NCBI GenBank assembly: GCA_029202525.1
Contig: CP119325.1
Span: forward strand, 5,120,001-5,184,000
Length of the DNA: 64,000 nt
Reading direction: 5' to 3'
Origin: Candidatus Pseudomonas phytovorans
GTDB taxonomy: Bacteria > Pseudomonadota > Gammaproteobacteria > Pseudomonadales > Pseudomonadaceae
Shown: positions 36,242 through 44,926 of the stretch, one piece after another
How positions within the stretch are numbered: the first letter of the stretch is position 1
How the letters are laid out: every line of letters starts with the position of its first letter
Translations under genes and position numbers: made by a program
Notes under the pieces: generated by a model
The model's database searches: none
Seen by the model: only the letters and a program-made list of their open reading frames with translations
What the model was told of the DNA's origin: nothing

Positions 36242-36583
36242 TCAATGCTTGAGTCCTGTTTGATCAGTTGCATGGACGCCTGCCCAATCACAAATCACAT
36301 AGGTACTTCTAAGAGTCTGCACAACAAGGTAACCCTCGACTGTGTGAGACGACATGAGGATTGAGGTACGAATCCTGTCTCCATCATCGAAGCGTTTACC
36401 GTTGTCTTTAAACACGAACCCCTCAATGTACAGCTCGCCTGCACCGAATACAGCTGCAGACAGGTATGCCGTGATCGGAATTCCGAAACTCGCTTCCATC
36501 GCCTTTGATACGGTGCGCGGCATTGTGACCGCTGGATCATCAAACGTATGACGCGTCGAAAGGGGAGCTCGCTTCTTGATCAT
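36242..36583 (-). CDS. Hypothetical protein
   Basis: The 113-residue product starts MIKKRAPLSTRHTFDDPAV after GAGG and contains a hydrophobic stretch (ASFGIPITAYLSAAVFGAGE). The rest is mixed beta and polar. I recognise no domain. The frame is open to 36640, but the start at 36583 has the better ribosome site. Confidence 0.6.
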   Translation of the reverse strand: MIKKRAPLSTRHTFDDPAVTMPRTVSKAMEASFGIPITAYLSAAVFGAGELYIEGFVFKDNGKRFDDGDRIRTSILMSSHTVEGYLVVQTLRSTYVICDWAGVHATDQTGLKH

Positions 36584-36678
36584 CAGGAACCTCGAAAAGC
36601 ATGATTGAGTCCGCCGCCCTGCGCACAGGATAGCGAGCACCTGTACAGGGAGGAAATGTCTACTTGGTGCGATTGAGT

Positions 36679-37203
36679 TCAGCTTAACAGCTTCGCCAGC
36701 TTTGCTCGCAGTTCTTCTTGCGTCGACTGATTTCCCAACCCTTGATTAGGATCACAACGAACCAACCGAGGATCGCCATCAGGCCAACTGAAATCTGGGT
36801 CGTCATCTATCGCGACCCACCGAGTAATTCCAGCGCGTGCTACAGCACCGCAAATTTGCTCATATCGAGTAAAAAGGTCATACCCTTCCCTCGCCGTAGC
36901 GCGCATTCGGGAATGCCAAGTCGCGGATACCGTTCGATTTCGTAACCCCTCAGGCAAGGCCGCACGCGCTCTCTGATAGCCGAGCATTCGAACCCAAGAT
37001 GTAGATAGGGAGATACGAACTCTTGGGAAGTCATCCAAAATGCCCTGCAGCACTTCTGCATGCATCATCAACTCCCCGGCTGCCCGCAACTCGATCCCGT
37101 ACTTGGTACGGAATGCAGCATCGGGATGAAGTACGCCGTCAAAGTCTAGAAACAAAACGACATCGCTTGGGCTAATCAACCGTGGTCGAACTGAGCTACT
37201 CAT
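36679..37203 (-). CDS. HAD-like hydrolase, small
   Basis: The 174-residue protein carries motif I LFLDFDGVLHPDAAF near residues 17-31, with the two aspartates of the HAD superfamily, and VAIDDDPDFSWPDGD near 128-142 as the late acidic motif. This matches the small HAD_SAK-like group often found in mobile elements and phages. The start at 37203 follows GGGAG. Substrate unknown; it may act on nucleic acid ends or small phosphates. Confidence 0.8.
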   Translation of the reverse strand: MSSSVRPRLISPSDVVLFLDFDGVLHPDAAFRTKYGIELRAAGELMMHAEVLQGILDDFPRVRISLSTSWVRMLGYQRARAALPEGLRNRTVSATWHSRMRATAREGYDLFTRYEQICGAVARAGITRWVAIDDDPDFSWPDGDPRLVRCDPNQGLGNQSTQEELRAKLAKLLS

Positions 37204-37351
37204 GACGCACTCCCAACCGAATCCGGCATCTCGTCTCGCACCGTTCACGGCACCGCCTATTTCGCAATTTCACGCGAGCGTGCGCAGCGTGCCTGCTGTT
37301 TAACGCTAGCGGTTAACCAAGCAAAGCCACCACAACCGAATTAACCAAAAC

Positions 37352-37774
37352 TTAGAGAAGGACTTTGAAGCCCTCTTCTTCGAGCGTATCAATCTTACCC
37401 CCAGCGGGCGAAGTGTAAACCACACCCTCACCTACTTTATGCATGATGACTTTACCTCCGCTTTCCCCGCGCCCGACGATCAAACTCAGAACCTTATTCA
37501 GAGCCCAGCCCCCACTACCATTCATCCAGCCAGGACTCTGCAACAAAACCTCCGCCACTTCAAAATCATCACTCTGATTTTCAAGAACGTTTTCCAGCTC
37601 ATCTACATCACTTAGAAAATATTGACGCACAACCTTTTTTCCGTTTTGCACTTCATTCACGACTATTTGATACAGGTGATATAAGCTTTGCCACTCCACA
37701 ATCCTCATGCATGTGTGGCCTTCGCCTAACAGCGCAGATGCGCTTGAACTCCAAGATTCATGAGCTACGAACAT
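37352..37774 (-). CDS. Hypothetical protein
   Basis: The 140-residue protein has an even mix of residues and no signal peptide or transmembrane helix. AGGATAGGAA precedes the ATG, so it is probably translated. The C-terminus holds KVIMHKVGEGVVYTSPAGGKIDTLEEEG. No family is recognised. Confidence 0.6.
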   Translation of the reverse strand: MFVAHESWSSSASALLGEGHTCMRIVEWQSLYHLYQIVVNEVQNGKKVVRQYFLSDVDELENVLENQSDDFEVAEVLLQSPGWMNGSGGWALNKVLSLIVGRGESGGKVIMHKVGEGVVYTSPAGGKIDTLEEEGFKVLL

Positions 37775-38097
37775 ATTTCCTATCCTTCCGTTTATCTACT
37801 CGCACACGCAAACCGTAGTCGAAAGCAATCACTAAGCGATGAATGCAACGCGCCATTCTGCCAAAGCTGCCAGGCTGTTACGTGACGCCACCGCCCGGAT
37901 GCAGTGCACCAACTTCTCCGCATCCAACTTTTGTCAATTTATTGCATATGTTTAACCCAGCTAAATTTTGGGTGCAGAGCTTCCTCGCAAGATTTTTGCG
38001 GGTACGGAGGAGTTACCTTCAATTCGTAATGGGCATTATAGGGCGTGTTATGGGTCGGCGCAATGTGGCTACATCCTGCCTTTTACGGATGGCGAAC

Positions 38098-38562
38098 ATG
38101 TCACTAAGCGAGGCCCTTGCGGCGGTTGTCAGAGCCTTGCGACAAAGCCGAAAAATGACGCAAGACGATCTGACCGTGATCGGTCGGAGAGCGAGAAATC
38201 GCATCGAGCGTGGCAACACTAACGTGACGATGGAGACGCTTTCGAACGTGGCCTCCTTGCTCGAGGTCGATGCCGCTCTCCTACTCCTGCTCGCCCACTC
38301 TGCTCAATCTGGCGAAACTGTCGAGGCAGCACTCAAGCGGATCTCGTCCAAGCTCGACGCCCTCAAACAGGATGGTGCTATCGAGGCCATCACTACGCTG
38401 CCTGCGCGACGCAGTGGCCGACCTGCTACCCCCGACGTTCAGCAAGCACTCGAACGTGCTCCCCTTTTGAAGGCGACCGGCATGTCGAACTCTGAGATTG
38501 CCCAGGAGCTGGGCGTGTCGAAATCTACCGTGCAGCGACACCTCGCCAAGGTGCTCAAATAG
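38098..38562 (+). CDS. Two-HTH DNA-binding protein at the island edge
   Basis: The 154-residue protein has an XRE-like helix-turn-helix at residues 1-60 (SLSEALAAVVRALRQSRK, then ARNRIERGNTNVTMETLSNVASLLEVD) and a second, resolvase-like HTH at the C-terminus (TGMSNSEIAQELGVSKSTVQRHL, after a GRP motif). The frame runs open to 37843, but that part is AT-rich promoter-like DNA; starts at 38089 and 38098 are both possible. It lies 60 bp from a cluster of GGTTTACGT repeats next to the tmk junction, so it may bind them as a recombination accessory or regulator. No recombinase is adjacent. Confidence 0.75.
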   Translation: MSLSEALAAVVRALRQSRKMTQDDLTVIGRRARNRIERGNTNVTMETLSNVASLLEVDAALLLLLAHSAQSGETVEAALKRISSKLDALKQDGAIEAITTLPARRSGRPATPDVQQALERAPLLKATGMSNSEIAQELGVSKSTVQRHLAKVLK

Positions 38563-38918
38563 CATCAGCTAATGCTCCTCACCTCAGTCTCCTAAGCCTT
38601 CGAAACAGCGGAATTTTGAAAAACGTAAACCCTGCAGCTGCCGTATTCACTGGGCCTGGCCGTGTCGACAACACGGCAAAGGCTGCTCCACCAGTGGTTT
38701 CAGGGCTAAATGGGTTTACGTTCGGATGCGCGATGGAGTTTTAGAGGTGGGGGTTTACATTTTTCGAGCATTTGATGCATAGTATCTATACGTTTCAACC
38801 ATCTAGATACCGAAACCCCTTGATTTACGGGGCTTCAGGCAAAAACGCTCATTTCTTGAGAAGGGCTATAGTAAAACCGACTAGGTTTACGTCCACTCAG
38901 AAGAGAAATTAGGCGGCA
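38563..38918. other. Island end with GGTTTACGT repeats
   Basis: No gene is seen in 356 bp. GGTTTACGT or a one-base variant occurs at 38623-38631 (minus), 38713-38721, 38752-38760 (GGTTTACAT) and 38884-38892, with a weaker GATTTACGG at 38822-38830. Three exact copies of a nine-base word in about 270 bp are far above chance. Spaced copies near a junction resemble the binding sites of a transposase or integrase at an element end. Confidence 0.6.
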
Positions 38919-39212
38919 GGTGAAGCGGTCACATAGCACGACTGCCCCGCGAGCCAGCGCCGGGCAGATGACCTGCGCAAGGTGTTGGGCGCGCGCAGCG
39001 AACACCAGCAACAGCTCGGTGTCGGCCGCCATGCTTTCATCGCTGGGGGCCAGCAGCAGCTCACGCACCTTTTCGGCAAGCGGCGTACCGCCGGGCTCAC
39101 GGGTCAGCACGACATCCAGGCCCTGCTCGCGCAAGCGCGCAGCCAGGTAGTCGCGATTGGTACTCTTGCCCGCGCCTTCGGGGCCTTCCAGCGTAATAAA
39201 CAAGCCGCTCAC
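38835..39212 (-). pseudogene. tmk: Thymidylate kinase, truncated by island
   Basis: The frame gives 125 residues, and only the first 98 match thymidylate kinase: LFITLEGPEGAGKST (P-loop), LTREPGGTPLAEKVRELLL and VVLCDRFT. The family is about 210 residues long. After CDRFT the sequence becomes unrelated (CRLISLLSGRKPS) and stops, so the lid and C-terminal half are missing. dTMP kinase is essential, so an intact copy must exist elsewhere or the missing part must be regained at the other end of the insertion. It lies nine bases downstream of mltG. In Pseudomonas tmk is followed by holB and pilZ; both are absent here. Confidence 0.92.
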
Positions 39213-39221
39213 AGGCAGTCC

Positions 39222-40412
39222 TTAATGTTGTTCGTCAGGCGTCGGCCGTTCGGCCGCTTGCGCGCCGCCTGCAGGGGCGTCCTGCACAGGTGGCGCTTCG
39301 GGTGCTGGCTGCGCAGCCGGCTCGTCGGCCGCAGGCACCGGGGGCTGGGCGTCGTCAGTTCCGGGCTGCGCCTCCTGCTGCGGCGCGGGGCTGGAGCGGT
39401 AGTCTGCACGGCGCTTGATCTGGAACTCGCGCACCGCCGAATTATGGTCGTCGAGGTCGTCGGAGAACACATGGCTGCCATCGCCGCGGGCCACGAAGTA
39501 CAGGCTGGTGCCACCGACCGGGTTGAGCGCCGCGTGAATCGCTTCGCGGCCAACCATGGCAATCGGCGTGGGCGGCAGCCCGGTGATGGTATAGGTGTTG
39601 TAAGGTGTCGGTTCGCGCAGGTCGGCGCGGGTAATCTTGCCGTTGTAGCGCTCACCCATGCCGTAGATAACCGTCGGGTCGGTCTGCAGCATCATGCCCA
39701 GGCGCAAGCGCCGCACGAATACGCCGGCAATTTGCCCACGTTCCTGGGGTATACCGGTTTCCTTTTCCACCAGCGAGGCCATGATCAGCGCCTGATACGG
39801 GTCGCGATACGGCAGGTCGGTGGTGCGCTCGGCCCACTCTTTTGCCAGCACTTCGTCCAGGCGCATGTAGGCCTGCTGCAGCAACTCGACATCGCTCATG
39901 CCCCGCACAAAGCGGTAGGTGTCCGGGAAAAATCGCCCTTCGGGGAACACGCCGGTGTGGCCGAGCTTGTCCATCACCTCGGAATCGGACAGGGCGTCCA
40001 GGGTGTGCTTGATCTTTTCATGCCTGGCCACCGCCGAGCGCACCTGGCGGAAGGTCCAGCCTTCGACCAGGGTGAGGTTGTATTGCACCACGTCAGCCCG
40101 GCGCCAGGCGTCGAACAGCTGTTCGACCGTCATGCCCGGGGTAAGGCGATACTCGCCGGTGTGCAGGGCAGTGCCAGCCATGTTGAAGCGCCAGTACAAG
40201 CGCAACCAGACGGCGTCGTCGAGCAGCCCTTCCTGTTCCATGCGATAGAACATGCGGTTGGGGTTGGTGCCATTGGGCACGTCGAGCAGGCGTTCCTGCG
40301 TGACGTGCAAGGGCTGCTCCAGGACCGAGTTGACCTTCCAGGCCGACCAGCCAAGCGCCAGCCCGGCCAGGATCAAGCCCATTTCCAGCAGTAGCAGGAA
40401 TTTACGTCTCAC
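39222..40412 (-). CDS. mltG: Endolytic transglycosylase MltG
   Basis: MltG is an inner-membrane lytic transglycosylase that cleaves nascent peptidoglycan. The start at the GTG at 40412, four bases after the pabC stop, gives 396 residues beginning MRRKFLLLLEMGLILAGLALGW, the membrane anchor. The YceG domain has IMASLVEKETG, with the catalytic Glu, and TPYNTYTITGLPPTPI. The last 70 residues are Pro/Ala/Glu-rich and low complexity, as in other Pseudomonas members. It sits between pabC and tmk. Confidence 0.95.
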   Translation of the reverse strand: MRRKFLLLLEMGLILAGLALGWSAWKVNSVLEQPLHVTQERLLDVPNGTNPNRMFYRMEQEGLLDDAVWLRLYWRFNMAGTALHTGEYRLTPGMTVEQLFDAWRRADVVQYNLTLVEGWTFRQVRSAVARHEKIKHTLDALSDSEVMDKLGHTGVFPEGRFFPDTYRFVRGMSDVELLQQAYMRLDEVLAKEWAERTTDLPYRDPYQALIMASLVEKETGIPQERGQIAGVFVRRLRLGMMLQTDPTVIYGMGERYNGKITRADLREPTPYNTYTITGLPPTPIAMVGREAIHAALNPVGGTSLYFVARGDGSHVFSDDLDDHNSAVREFQIKRRADYRSSPAPQQEAQPGTDDAQPPVPAADEPAAQPAPEAPPVQDAPAGGAQAAERPTPDEQH

Positions 40413-40416
40413 GAAT

Positions 40417-41235
40417 TCAGGTTTCCAGTAACGTACGGGCAACGGCCTGCAGTTTACGGGTGAGCGGGCCCGGCGACCAGTTTAGCGCGCCTACGCCACG
40501 CACGGGCCAGATGCCGTAAACACTGTTGCAGACAAATACCTCATCTGCCTGCTCCAGCGCGTCGAAAGACAGGTCACCGACCTGTACCGGGATGCCAAGC
40601 AGCGCGGCCTGTTCCAGCAATGCAGCACGCATCACCCCGGCCACACCACAACGGCCAAGGTCAGCAGTGAACAGCACGCCATCACGCACAAGAAACAGAT
40701 TGCTGTACACCCCTTCGATCACCCTGCCCTGCCCGTCACACATCAGGCCTTCGGCATGGTCACTGTCCTGCCATTCGGCACGGGCCAGCACCTGCTCCAG
40801 GCGGTTGAGGTGTTTGAGGCCGGCCAGCAGCGGTTGTTCCGCAAGCCGGGTCTGGCACTGGAACAAGCGCACGCCCTGCTCGGCATGCCCGACAGGATAG
40901 CTGGGTAACGGACTGCCCTGCAGGATACGCCGCGGCGCGGCATCGGCAACCGGTGCGTAGCCGCGCTGGCTGTCACCACGGGTAAGGATGAGTTTGGCTA
41001 CACCTTCACCGAGCTGGCTGGCATAGCGCAGCAGCTCGTCGCGCACCAGCACCAGGTCGGCACTGATCTTCAGGCGCTGGCAACCCAGGGCCAGGCGTGC
41101 AAGGTGGCCGTCCAGCAAGCTGGGCCGGCCGCCGCGCACGGCGATGGTTTCAAACAGGCCATCGCCGTAGGCCAGGCCGCGGTTCTGCAGGTTGACTGCA
41201 GCCGCAGGCTGGCCATCGACCCAGCTGTGCATCAA
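40417..41235 (-). CDS. pabC: Aminodeoxychorismate lyase
   Basis: The 272-residue PLP-dependent enzyme of folate synthesis converts 4-amino-4-deoxychorismate to p-aminobenzoate and pyruvate. It has GLAYGDGLFETIAVRGG near residues 27-43, the PLP lysine in LKHLNRLEQVLAR, and SNLFLVRDG. It overlaps fabF by four bases and precedes mltG, an order conserved in gamma-proteobacteria. Confidence 0.95.
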   Translation of the reverse strand: MMHSWVDGQPAAAVNLQNRGLAYGDGLFETIAVRGGRPSLLDGHLARLALGCQRLKISADLVLVRDELLRYASQLGEGVAKLILTRGDSQRGYAPVADAAPRRILQGSPLPSYPVGHAEQGVRLFQCQTRLAEQPLLAGLKHLNRLEQVLARAEWQDSDHAEGLMCDGQGRVIEGVYSNLFLVRDGVLFTADLGRCGVAGVMRAALLEQAALLGIPVQVGDLSFDALEQADEVFVCNSVYGIWPVRGVGALNWSPGPLTRKLQAVARTLLET

Positions 41236-42476
41236 CCGGCGAACCGGCGGAACACCAGCGAGCCGTTGGTGCCGCCAAAGCCGAACGAGTTGGACAACAC
41301 CACATCGATTGGCATGCTTCGCGCCTGGTGCGGGACGAAGTCGAGGTCACAACCTTCGTCCGGCTCATCCAGGTTGATGGTGGGCGGCGCCATCTGGCTG
41401 TTGATCGCCAGCACGCTGAAGATCGCCTCCACCGCACCTGCAGCGCCCAGCAGGTGGCCGGTCATCGACTTGGTCGAGCTGACCGCCACCTTGTAGGCAT
41501 GCTCACCAAACACACGCTTGATCGCGGCCACTTCGGCCACGTCGCCCGCAGGGGTCGAGGTACCGTGGGCGTTGATGTAGCTGACCTCTTCCGGCTGGAT
41601 GCCGGCATCGCGCAAGGCGTTGGCCATGCAGCGGGCAGCGCCTTCGCCGGTGTCTGGTGGCGAAGTCATGTGGTAGGCGTCGCCGCTCATGCCAAAGCCA
41701 ACCAGCTCGGCATAGATGGTCGCACCACGGGCCTTGGCGTGCTCCAGCTCTTCGAGCACCAAGGCACCAGCGCCGTCGGACAATACAAAGCCATCGCGGC
41801 CCTTGTCCCACGGGCGACTGGCCCGGCTTGGCTCGTCGTTGCGGGTGGACAGCGCACGCGAAGCACCAAAACCACCCATGCCCAGGCCACAGGCAGCCAT
41901 CTCGGCGCCACCCGCGATCATCACGTCGGCTTCACCGTAGGCAATATTGCGTGCGGCCATGCCGATGCAATGGGTGCCGGTGGTGCAAGCGGTAGCGATG
42001 GCGTAGTTCGGCCCCTGCAGGCCCAGGTGGATCGACAGGAAGCCCGAGATCATGTTGATGATCGAACCCGGCACGAAGAACGGCGAAATGCGACGCGGTC
42101 CGGAGTCGTGCAGGGTGCGGCTGGTTTCTTCGATATTGGTCAGACCGCCGATTCCCGAACCCATGGCCACGCCAATGCGCTCGCGGTTGGCGTCGGTGAC
42201 TTCCAGGCCGGCATTACGCACCGCCTGAAAACCGGCCGCCAGGCCGTACTGAATGAACAGATCGAGCTTGCGGGCCTCTTTGGCCGACAGGTATTGCTCG
42301 ACCTCGAAGCCTTTCACCGAGCCGCCAAAACGGGTGGAGTAGGCAGACAGATCCGTGTGTTCGATCGGACCAATGCCACTGCGGCCAGCCAGAATGCCCT
42401 GCCAGGTGCTCGGTACATCGGTACCCAGTGGCGACAGCATACCCATACCGGTGACCACGACGCGTCTACGCGACAC
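41232..42476 (-). CDS. fabF: 3-oxoacyl-ACP synthase II
   Basis: The 414-residue condensing enzyme elongates acyl-ACP with malonyl-ACP. The active-site Cys is in ATACTTGTHCIG near residue 164, and the His residues are in NAHGTSTPAGD and SSTKSMTGHLLGAAGAVEA. It begins RRRVVVTGMGMLSPLG. It is downstream of acpP with 189 bp that hold a terminator, so acpP is probably read more strongly. Its stop overlaps pabC. Confidence 0.97.
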   Translation of the reverse strand: MSRRRVVVTGMGMLSPLGTDVPSTWQGILAGRSGIGPIEHTDLSAYSTRFGGSVKGFEVEQYLSAKEARKLDLFIQYGLAAGFQAVRNAGLEVTDANRERIGVAMGSGIGGLTNIEETSRTLHDSGPRRISPFFVPGSIINMISGFLSIHLGLQGPNYAIATACTTGTHCIGMAARNIAYGEADVMIAGGAEMAACGLGMGGFGASRALSTRNDEPSRASRPWDKGRDGFVLSDGAGALVLEELEHAKARGATIYAELVGFGMSGDAYHMTSPPDTGEGAARCMANALRDAGIQPEEVSYINAHGTSTPAGDVAEVAAIKRVFGEHAYKVAVSSTKSMTGHLLGAAGAVEAIFSVLAINSQMAPPTINLDEPDEGCDLDFVPHQARSMPIDVVLSNSFGFGGTNGSLVFRRFAG

Positions 42477-42602
42477 AGTACTCTCCTTTTCTAATAACAG
42501 AGTCTCTTGCGATTACATTCAAGCGCAGGAATGGAATGGCAACAGGCTCTAGGTGCGCGGTGAGCGAAGCCGGCTCGCCAGAAAGCAGCGCGTTCGCAAA
42601 GA

Positions 42603-42637
42603 AAAAACCGCACGCCGGCAAAGGCAGTGCGGTTTTT
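42603..42637. terminator. Terminator after acpP
   Basis: Arms AAAAACCGCAC and GTGCGGTTTTT around a 13-base loop. The T-run on the minus strand is AAAAAA read as U. It reduces read-through from acpP into fabF. Confidence 0.85.
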
Positions 42638-42665
42638 CTCGTCAAGAAGCGACGACTACAGCGTC

Positions 42666-42902
42666 TTAGGCCTTGTGGCTGTTGACGTAGTCGATAGCGG
42701 CTTGAACGGTAGTGATTTTCTCGGCTTCTTCGTCAGGGATTTCGGTCTCGAATTCCTCTTCCAGAGCCATCACCAGCTCAACGGTGTCAAGCGAATCGGC
42801 ACCCAGGTCATCGACGAAGGACTTGGTATTAGTCACTTCTTCTTCTTTGACGCCCAGTTGCTCGGCGACGATTTTCTTGACGCGTTCTTCGATGGTGCTC
42901 AT
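42666..42902 (-). CDS. acpP: Acyl carrier protein
   Basis: The 78-residue acidic protein has the phosphopantetheine serine Ser37 in LGADSLDTVELVMALEEEF. It shuttles acyl chains through FabD, FabG and FabF, all encoded nearby. Position and length match AcpP of Pseudomonas. Confidence 0.98.
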   Translation of the reverse strand: MSTIEERVKKIVAEQLGVKEEEVTNTKSFVDDLGADSLDTVELVMALEEEFETEIPDEEAEKITTVQAAIDYVNSHKA

Positions 42903-43104
42903 ACCTAGTTTTCACTCCTAATGGACATATGTCAGGCAGCTGGCCGGTGGCTAATTTTATAGAAAGACGTTCGCTTTTCAAGCTAAACGCACTTTCAGGC
43001 AGACACCCTGCCCACTGCCTGGAATCTGGTTGCAGCTTTATAACGGATTTTAGGCTCGCAGTATGACTCTTTTTTTACGAAATCCGTCACATTGAGTTGC
43101 AGTG

Positions 43105-43845
43105 TTACATGTACATCCCGCCGTTGACTGGCACGGTAGCGCCGGTCACGTAGGCTGCGCCGTCGGACGCCAGGAACGAAACCACCTTGGCGATTTCGTC
43201 GGCCTGGCCCAGGCGACCCAGCGGAATCTGGGTTTGCAGCGCTTCACGCTGCGCTTCTGGCAGCTCGCGGGTCATGTCGGTGTCGATGAAGCCCGGGGTC
43301 ACCGAGTTGACGGTGATGCCACGCGAGCCCACTTCACGCGCCAGGGCGCGACTGAAACCTTCCAGGCCAGCCTTGGCGGCGGCGTAGTTGGCCTGGCCTG
43401 CGTTGCCCATGGCACCCACGACCGAGCCGATGCTGATGATACGACCCCAACGTGCCTTGGTCATGCCACGCAGCACGCCCTTGGACAGACGGTAGAGGCT
43501 GTTCAGGTTGGTGTCGATCACATCGAACCACTCGTCGTCCTTCATGCGCAGCATGAGGTTGTCGCGGGTGATGCCGGCGTTGTTGACCAGGATGGCCGGG
43601 GCGCCAAACTGCTCGGCGATGGCACCCAGCACCGCTTCAACGGATTCGGCGCTGGTCACGTTCAGCTCCATGCCGGTGCCAGTGATGTTGTGCTCTTTCA
43701 GGGTGGCAGCAATGCGCTCGGCGCCGGACGCCGAAGTGGCGGTGCCGATCACGGTCGCGCCCTGGCGGCCCAGTTCAAGGGCGATGGCCTGGCCAATGCC
43801 ACGGCTGGCGCCGGTGACCAGTGCAACTTTACCTTGCAGGCTCAT
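43105..43845 (-). CDS. fabG: 3-oxoacyl-ACP reductase
   Basis: The 246-residue SDR has ALVTGASRGIGQAIALELG at the N-terminus, VNNAGITRDNLMLRMKDDEW near residue 85, and the catalytic Tyr and Lys in NYAAAKAG near 150. It reduces 3-oxoacyl-ACP with NADPH. It lies 15 bp from fabD and 202 bp from acpP. Confidence 0.97.
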   Translation of the reverse strand: MSLQGKVALVTGASRGIGQAIALELGRQGATVIGTATSASGAERIAATLKEHNITGTGMELNVTSAESVEAVLGAIAEQFGAPAILVNNAGITRDNLMLRMKDDEWFDVIDTNLNSLYRLSKGVLRGMTKARWGRIISIGSVVGAMGNAGQANYAAAKAGLEGFSRALAREVGSRGITVNSVTPGFIDTDMTRELPEAQREALQTQIPLGRLGQADEIAKVVSFLASDGAAYVTGATVPVNGGMYM

Positions 43846-43860
43846 GCAAGCTTCTCCAAA

Positions 43861-44799
43861 TCAGGCCAGTGCCGCGCGGGTGGCGGCAACGGCGTCAGGG
43901 GTATTGAGGTTGTAGGTGGTCACGCCGTCGGCGCAACGCTTGTTCAGGCCAGCCAGGACCTTGCCCGGGCCGCACTCGACCAGATTGACCGCGCCGTTGG
44001 CAGCCAGGGTCTGCACGCACTCGACCCAGCGTACCGGCTGATACAACTGGGCCAGCAGGTCTTTTTTCAGCGTATCGAGGTCGACTACGATAGCGGCACT
44101 GACGTTCTGCACCACTGGAATCTGCGGGGCCTTCCAATCGATGGCATTGACCTCATCGGCGAAACGCTCGGCAGCCGGCTTCATCAGGGCACAGTGCGAC
44201 GGTACGCTGACCGGCAGCGGCAAGGCGCGCTTGGCACCTTTGGCCTTGCACAGCTCCATGGCACGCTCCACCGCGGCCTTGTTGCCGGCGATGACTACCT
44301 GGCCTGGCGAGTTGAAGTTGACGGCACTGACCACTTGGTCTTCAGCCGCTTCAGCGCAGATCTCCACGACGACGGCGTCGTCCAGACCAAGGATTGCAGC
44401 CATGGCACCGTGACCTGCCGGCACGGCCTCCTGCATCAACTGACCACGGCGCTCGACCAGGCGAACGGCGTCTTTCAGGCTGATGCTGCCAGCAGCAACC
44501 AGGGCAGTGTATTCGCCCAGGCTATGACCGGAAACGAAGGCTGGGGTGGCACCACCCTCTGCCAGCCACAGGCGCCACAGCGCGATGGACGCGGTGAGGA
44601 TGGCCGGCTGGGTCTTGTCGGTCTGGTTAAGTTGCTCTTCCGGGCCTTCCTGGGTCAGCTTCCACAGGTCGTAGCCGAGCGCGGCGGACGCCTCCTTGAA
44701 GGTTTCGATGATCACTGGCTGCTCGGCGCCGAGCTCTTTGAGCATACCCAGCGACTGGGAACCTTGACCGGGGAAGACGAATGCGAGGGATGCAGACAT
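43861..44799 (-). CDS. fabD: Malonyl-CoA:ACP transacylase
   Basis: The 312-residue enzyme starts ASLAFVFPGQGSQSLGM and has the nucleophile serine in VSGHSLGEYTALVAAG near residue 92 and the His in VPSHCALMKP near 200. It loads malonyl units on ACP. It is followed by fabG and preceded by plsX with 127 bp between, the canonical fab cluster order. Confidence 0.97.
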   Translation of the reverse strand: MSASLAFVFPGQGSQSLGMLKELGAEQPVIIETFKEASAALGYDLWKLTQEGPEEQLNQTDKTQPAILTASIALWRLWLAEGGATPAFVSGHSLGEYTALVAAGSISLKDAVRLVERRGQLMQEAVPAGHGAMAAILGLDDAVVVEICAEAAEDQVVSAVNFNSPGQVVIAGNKAAVERAMELCKAKGAKRALPLPVSVPSHCALMKPAAERFADEVNAIDWKAPQIPVVQNVSAAIVVDLDTLKKDLLAQLYQPVRWVECVQTLAANGAVNLVECGPGKVLAGLNKRCADGVTTYNLNTPDAVAATRAALA

Positions 44800-44926
44800 T
44801 TAACAAGCCCTTATGATCTTGTCGTCGGATAGAGTGCGCCGAGCCCGAGGCCAGACGCGGAATCTGAAAACTTGGATGGAAACGCAGACCAACCGGTCAC
44901 ATTTAAGCACTTCATCGGCGAAATAC

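Noticed and set aside
38982..40394. A long plus-strand frame opposite mltG, and similar ones at 43102-44832 and 47356-49119
   Set aside because: Each lies opposite well-supported genes (mltG, fabG-fabD, sppA-HAD) and has biased composition without family signature.
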